Source: Variovorax ginsengisoli (lineage in GTDB: Bacteria > Pseudomonadota > Gammaproteobacteria > Burkholderiales > Burkholderiaceae_C). From it: a stretch of 64,000 nucleotides of DNA. The notes under the pieces are model-generated. The model was given only the letters and a program-made list of their open reading frames with translations, had not been told where the DNA came from and did not search any database. The stretch spans positions 124,001 to 188,000 of the forward strand of contig NZ_JAUSRO010000010.1 of assembly GCF_030811835.1 (NCBI RefSeq), read 5' to 3'. Positions 1 through 9,021 of this stretch are shown here, one piece after another. Within the stretch, counting starts at the first letter, position 1. Every line of letters begins with the position of its first letter. Position numbers and translations under genes: made by a program.

Positions 1-140
1 TTCGCCAGCAGGCCTGGTATCAGGTGATGGCGATTTGCGTCACTTTCCAGTTTGTCATGCTCGGTTTCGGCATTGCCCGGGCCAACAGCAGTGCCGACCT
101 TCTGCGGCATTTCCACCGGCTGGTATTCGGAGCGTCCTGA
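1..140 (+). CDS. C-terminal end of an unidentified membrane protein (partial)
   Basis: An open frame enters from the left edge (first full codon at base 3) and stops at 138-140. The 45 visible residues hold one hydrophobic helix (around ICVTFQFVMLGFGIA) followed by a basic tail ending in GAS. It looks like the last membrane segment of a polytopic or tail-anchored protein, but too little remains to name a family. The stop codon overlaps the start of the next small gene (TGATG), so the two are probably translated together. Confidence 0.5.
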   Translation, partial: RQQAWYQVMAICVTFQFVMLGFGIARANSSADLLRHFHRLVFGAS

Positions 141-277
141 TGTTCTATGCGTTTCTGGTCAAGCGGTTGCCGAGGTGGCTAGCGCTGGCCGTGGCAGCCC
201 TGGTGTATGCGGCACTGATCGTCCTCATGCTGGTGCTCGCCAACACCGACGATGCCGTTTTTAGGTACATGCGCTAG
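140..277 (+). CDS. Small single-helix membrane protein, function unknown
   Basis: A 45-residue frame begins with an ATG that overlaps the preceding stop codon (TGATG), the arrangement expected of a translationally coupled pair. The N-terminus is basic (VKRLPRW) and is followed by one strongly hydrophobic stretch of about 24 residues (residues 12-36) and a short polar tail, which predicts a small inner-membrane protein with its N-terminus inside. I recognise no family. The coupling and the clean topology support it as real; the short length leaves room for doubt. Confidence 0.45.
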   Translation: MFYAFLVKRLPRWLALAVAALVYAALIVLMLVLANTDDAVFRYMR

Positions 278-578
278 CTGCGGGTAGGGGCGGCCAAAAG
301 CATGCCATCACCGATGGGGCGGCAGGACAGAATATGTAGTGGGGGCGAGCCCCTGACGCAAGGCTCCGTCACACGGCGCAGACGCGCTGATATTTAACAT
401 AACAAACATTGCATTTTCATTGGACGTAGCCGTTGAATCTTTCAAATTAAACTAACGGCAAATGCAGGAGTCTCCTTGAAGAGCGAGTAGCTAAACTGGG
501 ATCTCGCCAGCGCGTTAGTACATTACTATGGGTCGGGATTTGCACTGTTTCTTCCTTTGCTTCAGGAGGCTTGACGAT
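278..578. other. Intergenic stretch of about 300 bases
   Basis: No gene is supported here. Bases 385-465 are clearly AT-richer than the surroundings and probably hold the promoter of the oxidoreductase gene that follows, but I see no convincing -35/-10 pair. Short frames on the minus strand in this stretch look like chance. Confidence 0.4.
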
Positions 579-1220
579 ATGCAGGAACCTGTCACCTTGC
601 TGCTTGTCGGCGCTTCTGGCCTGGTGGGACGCCATGTTCTGGCGCTCGCACTTGCCGATGCGCGGGTCCACCGAGTGGTGGCGCCCTCGCGCAAACGCCT
701 GCCGGACCATTCCAGAATGTCCTCGCCGATGGTGGATTTCGAACGACTGCCTGAGCAGGCGCCGTGGTGGCGTGCCGATGCCGTCATCTGCACATTGGGC
801 ACGACCCTGCGGACGGCAGGATCACCGGCGGCGTTCAGGCGCGTGGACCATGACTATCCACTGGCGGTCGCCCGGCTGGCACGCGGCCACGGCACGCCTA
901 CCTGCGTCCTCAACTCAGCCATCGGCGCCGATGCGGACTCCCGCTTCTTATACAACCGGGTCAAGGGCGAGATCGAGCGCGACCTCACCGCCGAGGGATT
1001 CGAGTCGCTGACCTTCGTGCGCCCCGGCCTCATCGGTGGGCATCGGGACGAATTTCGGCTCACAGAGCGGGCATTGGGCGTGGCGCTCGGCATCGTCGGC
1101 CCTCTGTTGCCAGCCAGATGGCGCATCAATCCGGCGCACCTGATTGCGCGCGAACTGCTGGAGGCAGCCATTCATCCCACCGCCGGAGTCCATGTCGTGA
1201 AGTCGGCGCAAATGACCTGA
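579..1220 (+). CDS. NAD(P)-binding Rossmann oxidoreductase (atypical SDR, HTATIP2-like)
   Basis: The protein has 213 residues. The N-terminus carries a dinucleotide-binding strand and glycine motif (VGASGLVGRH, residues 8-17). Later come NSAIGAD and a YNRVKGEIE segment, which give the Y-x-x-x-K arrangement of short-chain dehydrogenases (residues about 127-131). Overall it resembles the small NAD(P)H-binding oxidoreductases related to HTATIP2 and YbjT; substrates in this group are mostly unknown. The frame is open back to 528, but AGGAGG at 564-569 sits nine bases before the ATG at 579, which fixes the start. It stands alone: the next gene on this strand is far downstream and the two-component system beyond it runs the other way. 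Confidence 0.75.
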   Translation: MQEPVTLLLVGASGLVGRHVLALALADARVHRVVAPSRKRLPDHSRMSSPMVDFERLPEQAPWWRADAVICTLGTTLRTAGSPAAFRRVDHDYPLAVARLARGHGTPTCVLNSAIGADADSRFLYNRVKGEIERDLTAEGFESLTFVRPGLIGGHRDEFRLTERALGVALGIVGPLLPARWRINPAHLIARELLEAAIHPTAGVHVVKSAQMT

Positions 1221-1252
1221 AGGAACTGCGCCGAGCCGTTGCGCTGGGCGCC

Positions 1253-1423
1253 CTACAAGCGCAACGGTTGCTGCGGGCCAGCGCCCGCATGCAAGCCCAT
1301 CTCGCGCCACAGCCTGTCGGCGTGCCTGGCATCCCACCTCGCGAACATTGAAAGCACCGCGATGTCTCCGACAGCCAATGCCAGAAGTCCGGGATAACTG
1401 ACCATCCAGTCGAAAATCATCAT
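1253..1423 (-). CDS. Possible small membrane protein
   Basis: A 56-residue minus-strand frame starts with two consecutive ATG codons near 1418-1423. It has one hydrophobic segment (residues 2-27, containing VSYPGLLALAVGDIAVL) followed by a charged tail rich in arginine. It lies in the gap between the oxidoreductase and the histidine kinase gene and does not overlap either. There is no good ribosome-binding site and no family I recognise, so this is only a candidate. The rest of the 1221-1511 gap shows nothing else. Confidence 0.28.
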   Translation of the reverse strand: MMIFDWMVSYPGLLALAVGDIAVLSMFARWDARHADRLWREMGLHAGAGPQQPLRL

Positions 1424-1511
1424 CGTGACATCCAAGGTTCGAAGGGGCGAGTTCTCGTGAACCGCTGGGCCCCATCGTATGGATTCCCGGCACATGCGCT
1501 GTTCGGCAACG

Positions 1512-2564
1512 TCAAGTTGGGTAAAAGTTGGGAGAACGTGGCAGTTCGATCCGGATCGACAAACCACCGCCAGTGGCAAGCGATGCCACGATGGTGCCGC
1601 CATGGGCGCCGACGGCACGCCGCGCGATCGCCAAACCCAAGCCCACACCGCGCCCCGATTCACCCTGGTCGATCCGCACGAAAGGCTCAAAGATGGCCTC
1701 CAGCATGTGCGGCGGCACGCCAGGCCCGTGGTCGCTGACCACGACTTCCAGCCGGTCACCCTCCGCGTGCAGGCGCGCGCGCACGTCCACGACGCTTCCC
1801 TCGGCGGTGTGCTTCACCGCATTGCGAATCACGTTTTCCAAGGCCCGGTAGACCAGCTCGCCGTCGACGTGGGCGACAAAACTTTCGGGGCTCTCGATGC
1901 GCACCGATCGGTTCATGGCGCGCCCCTCGAAATCTGCGTCGGCTGTGATGTCGTGAAGCAACTCGATCACATCGACCGCATTGCGGGAGATGGGTGCAGC
2001 GGCCGTGAGCCGGTGCAGCGTGAGCATCTCGTCGATCATCGCGTCGAGTCGCAGGGTTTCGCGCTCGACGCGCTCGATCATGACCGCCACCGGCGAGGAA
2101 CCCTGCTTGAGCAGCCCGATCGCCGCCTGGATGCGCGACAGCGGTGACCGCAACTCGTGCGAGACGTCATGCAGCAGGCGGTCGCGCGCGGCAATCAGCC
2201 CCTGCAACTGGACCGCCATGCCATCGATGTCGTGCGCCAGATCGGCGATCTCATCGCGCCGCCCTCGCATCAGCGGCTCCACCCGGGTGTCGAGCCGTCC
2301 TTGCGCCATGCGTTGCAAGCCCCAGCGCAGGTGCTCGAGCGGCCGCGAGAGATACCACGCCAGCCCTCCCCCGAAGACCAGGCTGGCCAGGACTGCAATC
2401 AGCGCCGGCACGAGGGGAATTCCGCTGACCTTGAGCAACGGGTCACCGGGCGGCGGGGTGATGCCCAACAGCCACAGATACAGCGCCGTGAGCCCGATGC
2501 TGGAGATCATGCAGGTCGACAGCACCAGAAGTAGCTTGCGAAAGAGGAGCTTGGGCTGGGCCAC
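1512..2564 (-). CDS. Sensor histidine kinase with very short periplasmic loop
   Basis: The kinase has 350 residues from a GTG at 2564, chosen because AAGGA lies nine bases upstream and the response-regulator stop is only five bases away; the frame itself stays open further. Two membrane helices (about residues 9-36 and 50-73) enclose a loop of only about 13 residues. A HAMP linker follows, then the HisKA H-box with His136 in HDVSHELRSP, an N-box (NVIRNAVKHT), and glycine boxes DHGPGVP and GVGLGLAI of the HATPase domain. It is EnvZ/CpxA-like in layout. With almost no extracytoplasmic domain, it probably senses events in or at the membrane. It forms an operon with the response regulator, divergent from the RND pump it most likely controls. 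Confidence 0.9.
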   Translation of the reverse strand: MAQPKLLFRKLLLVLSTCMISSIGLTALYLWLLGITPPPGDPLLKVSGIPLVPALIAVLASLVFGGGLAWYLSRPLEHLRWGLQRMAQGRLDTRVEPLMRGRRDEIADLAHDIDGMAVQLQGLIAARDRLLHDVSHELRSPLSRIQAAIGLLKQGSSPVAVMIERVERETLRLDAMIDEMLTLHRLTAAAPISRNAVDVIELLHDITADADFEGRAMNRSVRIESPESFVAHVDGELVYRALENVIRNAVKHTAEGSVVDVRARLHAEGDRLEVVVSDHGPGVPPHMLEAIFEPFVRIDQGESGRGVGLGLAIARRAVGAHGGTIVASLATGGGLSIRIELPRSPNFYPT

Positions 2565-2569
2565 TGCGA

Positions 2570-3265
2570 TCAATCCTTGAGCAATTGGTAGCCAAGACCG
2601 CGCACGCTCTGGATCCACGAGCGGCCGTCCTCGCGCACGCCCATCTTCTGGCGGATGCTGCTGATATGCACGTCGATGCGCCGGTCGAAACGCGTGAGCG
2701 ACCTGCCAAAGGCCTCCTGCGAGATGTCCTGCTTGCTGGTCAGCTGTCCCGCATTGCGAACCAGCACCTCCAGCAGGCTGAATTCGGTGCCCGTGAGCTC
2801 AAGCGGCACACCGTTCCAGCGCGCCTGACGCGTCCCGGGCCACAGCGTGAGCGCCCCGGCCTCCAGCGTCTGCGACACGCTCGCCACATCGGGCAGATTG
2901 CGGCTTTCCGTGCGCCGCAGGATGGCGTGAATGCGTGCGACCAGTTCTCCGGGGGTGCAGGGCTTGGGGACATAGTCGTCTGCGCCCATGTTGAGACCCA
3001 CGATCTTGTCGACGTTGTCGCCTCGCGCGGTCAGCATGAGGATGGGCACGTTGCTGGCGCTGCGCAGCCGGCGCAACACCTCCATTCCCGACAGTCGCGG
3101 CATCATGATGTCCAGCACGACAAGCGCGTAGCCACCCCGCAATGCCTCGTTCAAACCCGCTTCGCCGTCATGCACGACGCGGGCCTCCAGGCCCTCGCGG
3201 GACAGGTACAGCGACAGCATCGATGTGAGATCGACGTCGTCGTCGACAAGCAAAATCCTGTGCAT
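2570..3265 (-). CDS. OmpR/PhoB-family response regulator
   Basis: The protein has 231 residues. The receiver domain shows the acidic pocket DDD at 8-10, the phospho-acceptor Asp52 in LDIMMP and the conserved lysine in DDYVPKP (about residue 102). A winged-helix trans_reg_C domain follows, ending in the typical VRGLGYQL. The start is taken at MHRILLVDDD (3265); an ATG 33 bases further out would add an unusual leader. The histidine kinase gene follows in the same operon. The divergent gene begins an RND efflux operon, and the gap between them has tandem 10-bp repeats that suit this family of regulators. Confidence 0.92.
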   Translation of the reverse strand: MHRILLVDDDVDLTSMLSLYLSREGLEARVVHDGEAGLNEALRGGYALVVLDIMMPRLSGMEVLRRLRSASNVPILMLTARGDNVDKIVGLNMGADDYVPKPCTPGELVARIHAILRRTESRNLPDVASVSQTLEAGALTLWPGTRQARWNGVPLELTGTEFSLLEVLVRNAGQLTSKQDISQEAFGRSLTRFDRRIDVHISSIRQKMGVREDGRSWIQSVRGLGYQLLKD

Positions 3266-3315
3266 CGGGCGCAGTATGGGGCAGATCGTGCGGCACATCC
3301 TCCCGAGCCGCCAAC

Positions 3316-3345
3316 CTTTACCCTCCTTAACTCTGGCTAACCGCG
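3316..3345. promoter_or_regulatory. Three tandem 10-bp repeats between response regulator and efflux operon
   Basis: Bases 3316-3325, 3326-3335 and 3336-3345 read CTTTACCCTC, CTTAACTCTG and GCTAACCGCG. They share a CTWAMC core repeated at exactly one helical turn. OmpR-family regulators typically bind direct repeats with 10-11 bp spacing, so these are plausible sites for the adjacent response regulator acting on either divergent promoter. This is inference from pattern and position only. Confidence 0.4.
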
Positions 3346-3389
3346 ATCGACGGCCGTCGCTCTTACCATCGATGGAGAAAGAAAAGCCG

Positions 3390-4838
3390 ATGAACGCACC
3401 GCCCCTTCCCCCGCTCGCGACGCTGCTCGCCCTCTGCGCAGCCTTGAGCCTGACCGCCTGCGCGACGGGACACGTCGAGGAGCCGCCACCGCTGAAAGCG
3501 CCACAGTCCTGGCAAGCCGAGCTGCCTCACGGCGGAAGCTCGGCCGATCTGCGCCAATGGTGGCAGCAGTTCGACGACGCCCGAATCGCCAGCTTGGTCG
3601 AGATGGCAGAACGCGACAGTCCTTCGCTCGACAAGGCCTGGGCCAGCATCGAGAAGGCACGCGCCACGTTGCGCAGCACACGGTCCGACGCGCTACCCAG
3701 CCTGACGGGCAGTGCGTCGGCGTCGCGAAGCAATCAAGTGCAATCGGGCCTGTCGACGACCACGGGTGAATCGCGCAGCGCCGGCTTCGACGCGTCATGG
3801 GAAGTCGACCTGTGGGGCAAGGTCCGCCGCAACAGCGACGCTGCGTCGGCGCGCATCGAGGCGCGCACCGCCGACTGGCACGACGCGCGTGTTTCGCTCG
3901 CGGCAGAGGTGGCCGACACCTACGTGCAGTACCGCGCCTGCATGCTGCTCGCGGATGCCTACCAGCGCGAGGCAACCTCGACCGCCGCCACCGAACAGGC
4001 CACGGCGAACGCGGTGCGGGCCGGCTACACCGCACCGTCGGACGGCACACTGGCGCGCGCGAGCCTCGCGAGCGCGCAATCGAGCCTGTTGTCGCAGACC
4101 ACGCAGTGCGGCATCCTCGTCAAGTCGCTGGTGTACCTCACCGGCACCGACGAGCCCGCGCTGCGCCAGCTGATCGACGGTGGCGAGAACCGCATGCCAC
4201 GGCCGGCGGCGCTGGAGGTGCAGGCGGTGCCGGCGCAGGTGCTGCGCCAGCGCCCCGACCTGGCTTCGCTCGAACGCGAGGTGGTCGCCAGTGGCGCCGA
4301 GATCGGCGCAGCCCAGGCGGACCTCTATCCGAGCCTGTCGCTCAGCGGATCGGTCAGCGTGTCGGCGAGCAGCCTGGCCTCGCCGGCCACGCTCTGGTCC
4401 TTCGGCCCCTCGCTCTCCATCCCGCTGTTCGACGGCGGGCAGCGCCGCGCGGCGATCGATACCGCGCGGGCCAACTATGTGTCGGCGATTGCCAGCTACC
4501 GGCAGGGTGTTCGCACCGTCGTCCGAGACGTCGAAGAAGCCCTGCTCAATCTTGATGGCGCCCGCCGCCGCGCGCAGCAGGCAGAAACGGCAGCGCGCGA
4601 GTACCGGAACTACTTCCTGTCCAGCGAAAGCAACTGGCGCGCCGGGCGCACCAGCCTGCTCACGCTGGAGGAGGCCCGGCGCTCGGCGCTGTCGGCCAAG
4701 ATCACCGAAATCACCCTGCAACAGAACCGCGTCCAGTACTGGATCGCCCTCTACAAGGCCGTCGGCGGCGGATGGCAGCCCGGCACACCGGTCACCGCCC
4801 CCGAAACGGCGGCCGAAGAACAGACGAAGAAGTCATGA
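3390..4838 (+). CDS. RND efflux outer-membrane lipoprotein (NodT/OprM type)
   Basis: This 482-residue outer-membrane factor forms the exit channel of a tripartite pump. The leader ends in a lipobox, LTAC with Cys24, so it is predicted to be a lipoprotein. The body has the two OEP repeats typical of NodT/OprM proteins, with QRPDLASLEREVVASGAEIG and IPLFDGGQRR near the start of the second repeat. The start at 3390 is preferred over the in-frame ATG at 3372 because GGAGA at 3374-3378 lies at ribosome-binding distance from it. The stop overlaps the adaptor start (ATGA), showing translational coupling. It is the first gene of the three-gene pump operon. Confidence 0.93.
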   Translation: MNAPPLPPLATLLALCAALSLTACATGHVEEPPPLKAPQSWQAELPHGGSSADLRQWWQQFDDARIASLVEMAERDSPSLDKAWASIEKARATLRSTRSDALPSLTGSASASRSNQVQSGLSTTTGESRSAGFDASWEVDLWGKVRRNSDAASARIEARTADWHDARVSLAAEVADTYVQYRACMLLADAYQREATSTAATEQATANAVRAGYTAPSDGTLARASLASAQSSLLSQTTQCGILVKSLVYLTGTDEPALRQLIDGGENRMPRPAALEVQAVPAQVLRQRPDLASLEREVVASGAEIGAAQADLYPSLSLSGSVSVSASSLASPATLWSFGPSLSIPLFDGGQRRAAIDTARANYVSAIASYRQGVRTVVRDVEEALLNLDGARRRAQQAETAAREYRNYFLSSESNWRAGRTSLLTLEEARRSALSAKITEITLQQNRVQYWIALYKAVGGGWQPGTPVTAPETAAEEQTKKS

Positions 4839-5953
4839 GCACTCCCTTGAAACCAAAGTCCCGCCGCGGCCTCGTCATCGTCGTGATCCTGCTGCTGGTG
4901 GTTGCAGCCGCAGCCTTTTTCCTGCGGCCCCCCGCGAAGGATCCCGCAGCCAGCACACCCGCCAGCGCGATGACTGTCGAGGTCGTCACGCCCGACCGCC
5001 GCGACTGGTCGCAGACCCTGCAAGGCAGCGGACCGGTCACGGCATGGCAAGAGCTGATCGTCAGTCCCGAGACCGGTGGCTTGCGCGTGGCGGAGTTGCT
5101 GGTGGACGTCGGCGACGTGGTCAAGCGCGGCCAGGTGCTCGCGCGGCTGGCCGACGACAGCCTGCGCGTCGACCTGCGCAAGCAGGAGGCGGTGGTTGCG
5201 CAGTCACGAAGCAGCCTTGAACAGGCCAGCGCCTATGCGCGACGGGCAAACGCCGTCGGCACGAGCGGCTCACTGTCCGAGCAACAGATCGAGGAATACC
5301 GGATTTCCGAAGCGACGGCGCGCGCGACGCTGCAGTCGTCCCAAGCCGACCTCGACAGCGTGAAGCTCAAGCTCGTGCAGACGCGCGTCCTCGCACCCGA
5401 CGACGGCGTGGTGTCATCGAAGAGCGGCATCGTCGGCAACGTCGTGAGCGCGGGCACCGAACTCTTCCGCCTCGTGCGAAAGGGCCGGCTCGAATGGCGG
5501 CCCGAATTCGATGCACGCGAGCTGGCTTCGGTGAAGGCCGGCCAGAAGGCAGAGCTGACGCTGCCCAACGGTGAACAGGTGACCGGCACCGTGCGCGTCG
5601 CGTCGCCGACCTTGTCGACGAACACAGGTCGTGCGACGGTGTATGTCAGCCTGACCGGTGACAGCACTGCACGCGCGGGCATGTTCGCCAGCGGCCTCCT
5701 CAGGCTGGGCACCACGCCTGCGGTCACGCTGCCCCAGACGGCCATCGTGATGCGCGACGGGCGCGCCTATGTCTACCTTGTGGATGCCAGCAACAAGGTC
5801 TCCTCGCAGGTCGTGACGACGGGTCGCCGCCAGGACGACCGGATTGAGTTGCTGTCCAAACTCGCCAGCGATGCGCGGGTCGTCGCCAGCGGCGGAGCGT
5901 TCCTGTCCGAAGGCGTATTGGTCACGGTCAAGCAAGCGGAGACCGCACGATGA
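4835..5953 (+). CDS. RND efflux periplasmic adaptor (membrane fusion protein)
   Basis: The protein has 372 residues. A single N-terminal membrane anchor (residues about 12-31) is followed by the order lipoyl half, alpha-hairpin, lipoyl half, beta-barrel and membrane-proximal domain of HlyD/AcrA-type adaptors. ALARLADDSLRVDLRKQEA marks the entry to the hairpin and VLAPDDGVVSSKSGIVG the second lipoyl half. The adaptor bridges the inner-membrane pump and the outer-membrane channel. ATGA overlaps at both ends couple it to the channel gene upstream and the pump gene downstream, so the three products are probably made in fixed ratio. Confidence 0.93.
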   Translation: MSTPLKPKSRRGLVIVVILLLVVAAAAFFLRPPAKDPAASTPASAMTVEVVTPDRRDWSQTLQGSGPVTAWQELIVSPETGGLRVAELLVDVGDVVKRGQVLARLADDSLRVDLRKQEAVVAQSRSSLEQASAYARRANAVGTSGSLSEQQIEEYRISEATARATLQSSQADLDSVKLKLVQTRVLAPDDGVVSSKSGIVGNVVSAGTELFRLVRKGRLEWRPEFDARELASVKAGQKAELTLPNGEQVTGTVRVASPTLSTNTGRATVYVSLTGDSTARAGMFASGLLRLGTTPAVTLPQTAIVMRDGRAYVYLVDASNKVSSQVVTTGRRQDDRIELLSKLASDARVVASGGAFLSEGVLVTVKQAETAR

Positions 5954-8900
5954 ATGTTTCATCCTGGTCGATCCGCAATCCGGTTCCAGCCGTACTGACC
6001 TTCATCCTGCTGACGGTCCTGGGAATCATCGGTTTCCGGACCCTCCAGATCCAGGACTTCCCCGACACCGACCTGCCGACCATCCAGGTTTCGGCAACGC
6101 TTGAAGGCGCTGCGCCCGCGCAGCTCGAGACCGAGGTCGCGCGCAAGATCGAGGACAAGCTCGCCTCGCTGAGCCGGCTGGACCACATCACCACGACCAT
6201 CACCGACGGCCTGGTGAGCATCAGCGTCAGCTTCGAGATCGACAAGGACTCGGAAGTCGCGCTCAACGAAGTCCGCAACGCGGTCGACAGTGCCAAGTCG
6301 GACCTGCCGGCCAGCATCACGTCGCCGACGGTCTCCAAGCTGACCACGGCCAGCACCGCGCTGCTCACCTACACCATCGATTCGACAGCGATGGACGAGA
6401 AGGACCTGTCCTGGTTCGTCGACAACCAGGTCACAAAGAACCTGCTGACCGTCAAGGGCGTCGGCTCGGTGTCGCGTGTGGGCGGTATCGACCGCGAGGT
6501 TCACATCGACCTCGATCCGGTGCTGATGGCCGGCCTTGGCGTCACGCCTTCCGACGTGTCCACGCAACTCAAGGCGACGCAAAAAGAGGCATCGGGCGGC
6601 GAGATTCACGTGGGCGGCCAGAAGCAGTCGAGCCGGACGCTGGCCACCGTCGGCTCGGCCGCCGAGGTCGCGGCGATCACGCTGTCGCTGGGCGATGGCC
6701 GCTATGTGCGGCTCGACCAGATCGCACGCATCACCGACACGAACGCCGAACGCACGACCATGGCGTTCCGAGACGGCAAGAAGGTGATCGGCTTCGAGAT
6801 CAAGCGCTCCCAGGGCTTCTCGGACGTCGGAGTCGCGAACGACATCCGCGCGTCACTGCAGAAGTTTTCCACGGCGCATCCCGAAGTCAACATCGTCGAG
6901 GCCAGCAACACCGTCACGCCGATCCAGGAGAACTACGAAGGCTCCATGGAGCTCCTGCTCGAAGGCGCGGTGCTCGCGGTGCTCGTGGTCGGTTGGTTCC
7001 TGCGCGACATGCGTGCCACCTTCATCGCTGCGGCCGCGCTGCCGTTGTCAATCGCGCCGGCCTTCGCCTTCATGGCGCTGGCGGGCTATTCGCTCAACAC
7101 CATCACGCTGCTGTCGCTGTCATTGGTCATCGGCGTGCTGGTGGACGACGCGATCGTGGAGATCGAGAACATCGAGCGCCATCTGCTGATGGGCAAGACT
7201 CCCTACCAGGCCGCGATGGAGGCGGCCGACGAGATCGGCCTGGCGGTGATCGCAACGACCTTCACGCTGGTGGCCGTCTTCCTGCCGACGGCCTTCATGG
7301 GCGGCATTCCGGGCAAGTTCTTCCGCCAGTTCGGTGTGACCGCCTCGATCGCCGTGCTTGCGTCCCTGCTGGTCGCGCGGCTGCTCACGCCGATGATGGC
7401 CGCCTACCTGCTCAAGCCCAAGGCGGCGCACCTGCACAACGCATCGATCGATGGGCCGGTGATGACGCGCTACCTGGGCTGGGCGCGCGGCGTGCTCGAG
7501 CACCGAAAGGCCACCGTCATCGCCGCGCTGGTCTTCCTGGTGCTCTCGATTGCGCTCGCGCTGACGATCCCGACCGCGTTCATGCCAGAACAGGACAAGG
7601 CCCAGGCCACGGTGACGCTCAAGCTCGGGCCCGACGCCACGCTGGCGCAGACCACCGCCGTCAGCCAGCAGGCGCAGCAGTTGCTCAGCAAGATCCCCGA
7701 GGTGCATTCCGTCTTCATCGCCGCCGGCACTGCCAGCACCGGCAGCGGCATGAGTTCGAGCGCGACGACAGACGTCACCAGTTCCACGCTCACGGTCGAC
7801 CTGGTAGACCGTGGCGACCGCAAGCTCAAGCAGTCCAAAGTCGAGGCCGAGATCCGCGATCAGTTGCGGACCATTCCCGGCGTCCGCGTGAGCGTCGCAG
7901 GCAGCAGCACCGGTTCGACACTGGAGATCACGCTGGCCGGCGACGATGCCGACACGCTGAACAAGGCGGCGAACCAGGCCGAGCAACAGCTTCGCTCGCT
8001 GCGCAATGTCGGCAACGTGACATCGAGCGCGGCACTGCAGCGTCCGGAAGTCCAGGTGCGCCCGGACTATGCGCGCGCAGCCGCCCTGGGCGTCACGTCC
8101 GAGGCACTGGCCGACGCCGTTCGGCTCGCGACCTACGGCGACTATTCGACGGCGCTGCCCAAGCTCAACCTGCCCGAACGCCAGATCGCGATTCGCGTGC
8201 GGATGGATGAATCCGTGCGGCAGGACATGGATGCGATCTCCCAGTTGAGGGTCAAGGGCGCCAACGGCTCGGTCAGCCTCGGCTCGGTGGCCGATGTGAC
8301 CATGGGCAGCGGCCCGTCGCAGATCGACCGTCTGGACCGATCCCGCAACGTGACCTTGAGCGTGGAACTCAACGGCCGTGCGCTCGGCGAGGTGCAGAAG
8401 GAGGCCATGGCCCTGTCGGCGCTCAAGACGCTGCCAGCGGGCGTGCGCATCGTGGAGCAGGGCGAACTGCAGCGCATGTCGGAGCTGTTCACGAGTTTCG
8501 GCACGGCCATGGCGATCGGTGTGTTCTGCATCTATGCCGTGCTGGTGCTGCTGTTCCACGACTTCATGCAGCCGGCTACCATTCTTTGCGCGTTGCCGCT
8601 GGCCTTCGGCGGCGCATTCGGCGCACTCTGGCTCACCAACCAATCCTTCTCGATGCCGGTGGTCATCGGCGTGCTGATGCTGATGGGCATCGTGACCAAG
8701 AACTCGATCCTGCTGGTCGAATACGCCATCGTGGCGCGACGGGACCGCTCGATCACACGGCTCGACGCGGTCATCGACGCCTGCCACAAGCGGGCGCGTC
8801 CCATCGTCATGACGACCATCGCCATGGCCGCCGGCATGCTGCCCAACGCCCTTGGCCTGGGCGCTGAGCCCAGCTTCCGTCAACCCATGGCGATCGTGGT

Positions 8901-9021
8901 CATCGGCGGCCTGCTCACCTCGACGGTGCTGAGCCTGCTGGTCGTGCCCGTGGTGTTCACCTATGTGGACGACCTGCTGCAGTCGCTGCGTCGGCTGATG
9001 CCATCGGAACGTAACCCTTGA
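5950..9021 (+). CDS. RND multidrug efflux pump, inner-membrane component (AcrB/MdtB class)
   Basis: The 1023-residue length, the N-terminal start on the first helix ([12 protein letters not shown]) and two large periplasmic loops fit hydrophobe/amphiphile RND pumps. The proton-relay residues are visible: Asp399 and Asp400 in [13 protein letters not shown] and Lys917 in [14 protein letters not shown]. The family exports drugs, dyes, solvents or other hydrophobic compounds using proton flow; the substrate cannot be read from sequence. It is the last gene of the operon. Its last 65 bases overlap the convergent acyl-CoA ligase gene. Confidence 0.95.
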   Translation: MNVSSWSIRNPVPAVLTFILLTVLGIIGFRTLQIQDFPDTDLPTIQVSATLEGAAPAQLETEVARKIEDKLASLSRLDHITTTITDGLVSISVSFEIDKDSEVALNEVRNAVDSAKSDLPASITSPTVSKLTTASTALLTYTIDSTAMDEKDLSWFVDNQVTKNLLTVKGVGSVSRVGGIDREVHIDLDPVLMAGLGVTPSDVSTQLKATQKEASGGEIHVGGQKQSSRTLATVGSAAEVAAITLSLGDGRYVRLDQIARITDTNAERTTMAFRDGKKVIGFEIKRSQGFSDVGVANDIRASLQKFSTAHPEVNIVEASNTVTPIQENYEGSMELLLEGAVLAVLVVGWFLRDMRATFIAAAALPLSIAPAFAFMALAGYSLNTITLLSLSLVIGVLVDDAIVEIENIERHLLMGKTPYQAAMEAADEIGLAVIATTFTLVAVFLPTAFMGGIPGKFFRQFGVTASIAVLASLLVARLLTPMMAAYLLKPKAAHLHNASIDGPVMTRYLGWARGVLEHRKATVIAALVFLVLSIALALTIPTAFMPEQDKAQATVTLKLGPDATLAQTTAVSQQAQQLLSKIPEVHSVFIAAGTASTGSGMSSSATTDVTSSTLTVDLVDRGDRKLKQSKVEAEIRDQLRTIPGVRVSVAGSSTGSTLEITLAGDDADTLNKAANQAEQQLRSLRNVGNVTSSAALQRPEVQVRPDYARAAALGVTSEALADAVRLATYGDYSTALPKLNLPERQIAIRVRMDESVRQDMDAISQLRVKGANGSVSLGSVADVTMGSGPSQIDRLDRSRNVTLSVELNGRALGEVQKEAMALSALKTLPAGVRIVEQGELQRMSELFTSFGTAMAIGVFCIYAVLVLLFHDFMQPATILCALPLAFGGAFGALWLTNQSFSMPVVIGVLMLMGIVTKNSILLVEYAIVARRDRSITRLDAVIDACHKRARPIVMTTIAMAAGMLPNALGLGAEPSFRQPMAIVVIGGLLTSTVLSLLVVPVVFTYVDDLLQSLRRLMPSERNP

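Noticed and set aside
7120-8883. A minus-strand frame of almost 590 codons inside the RND pump gene
   Set aside because: It is antisense to the pump, histidine- and arginine-rich, and without domains.
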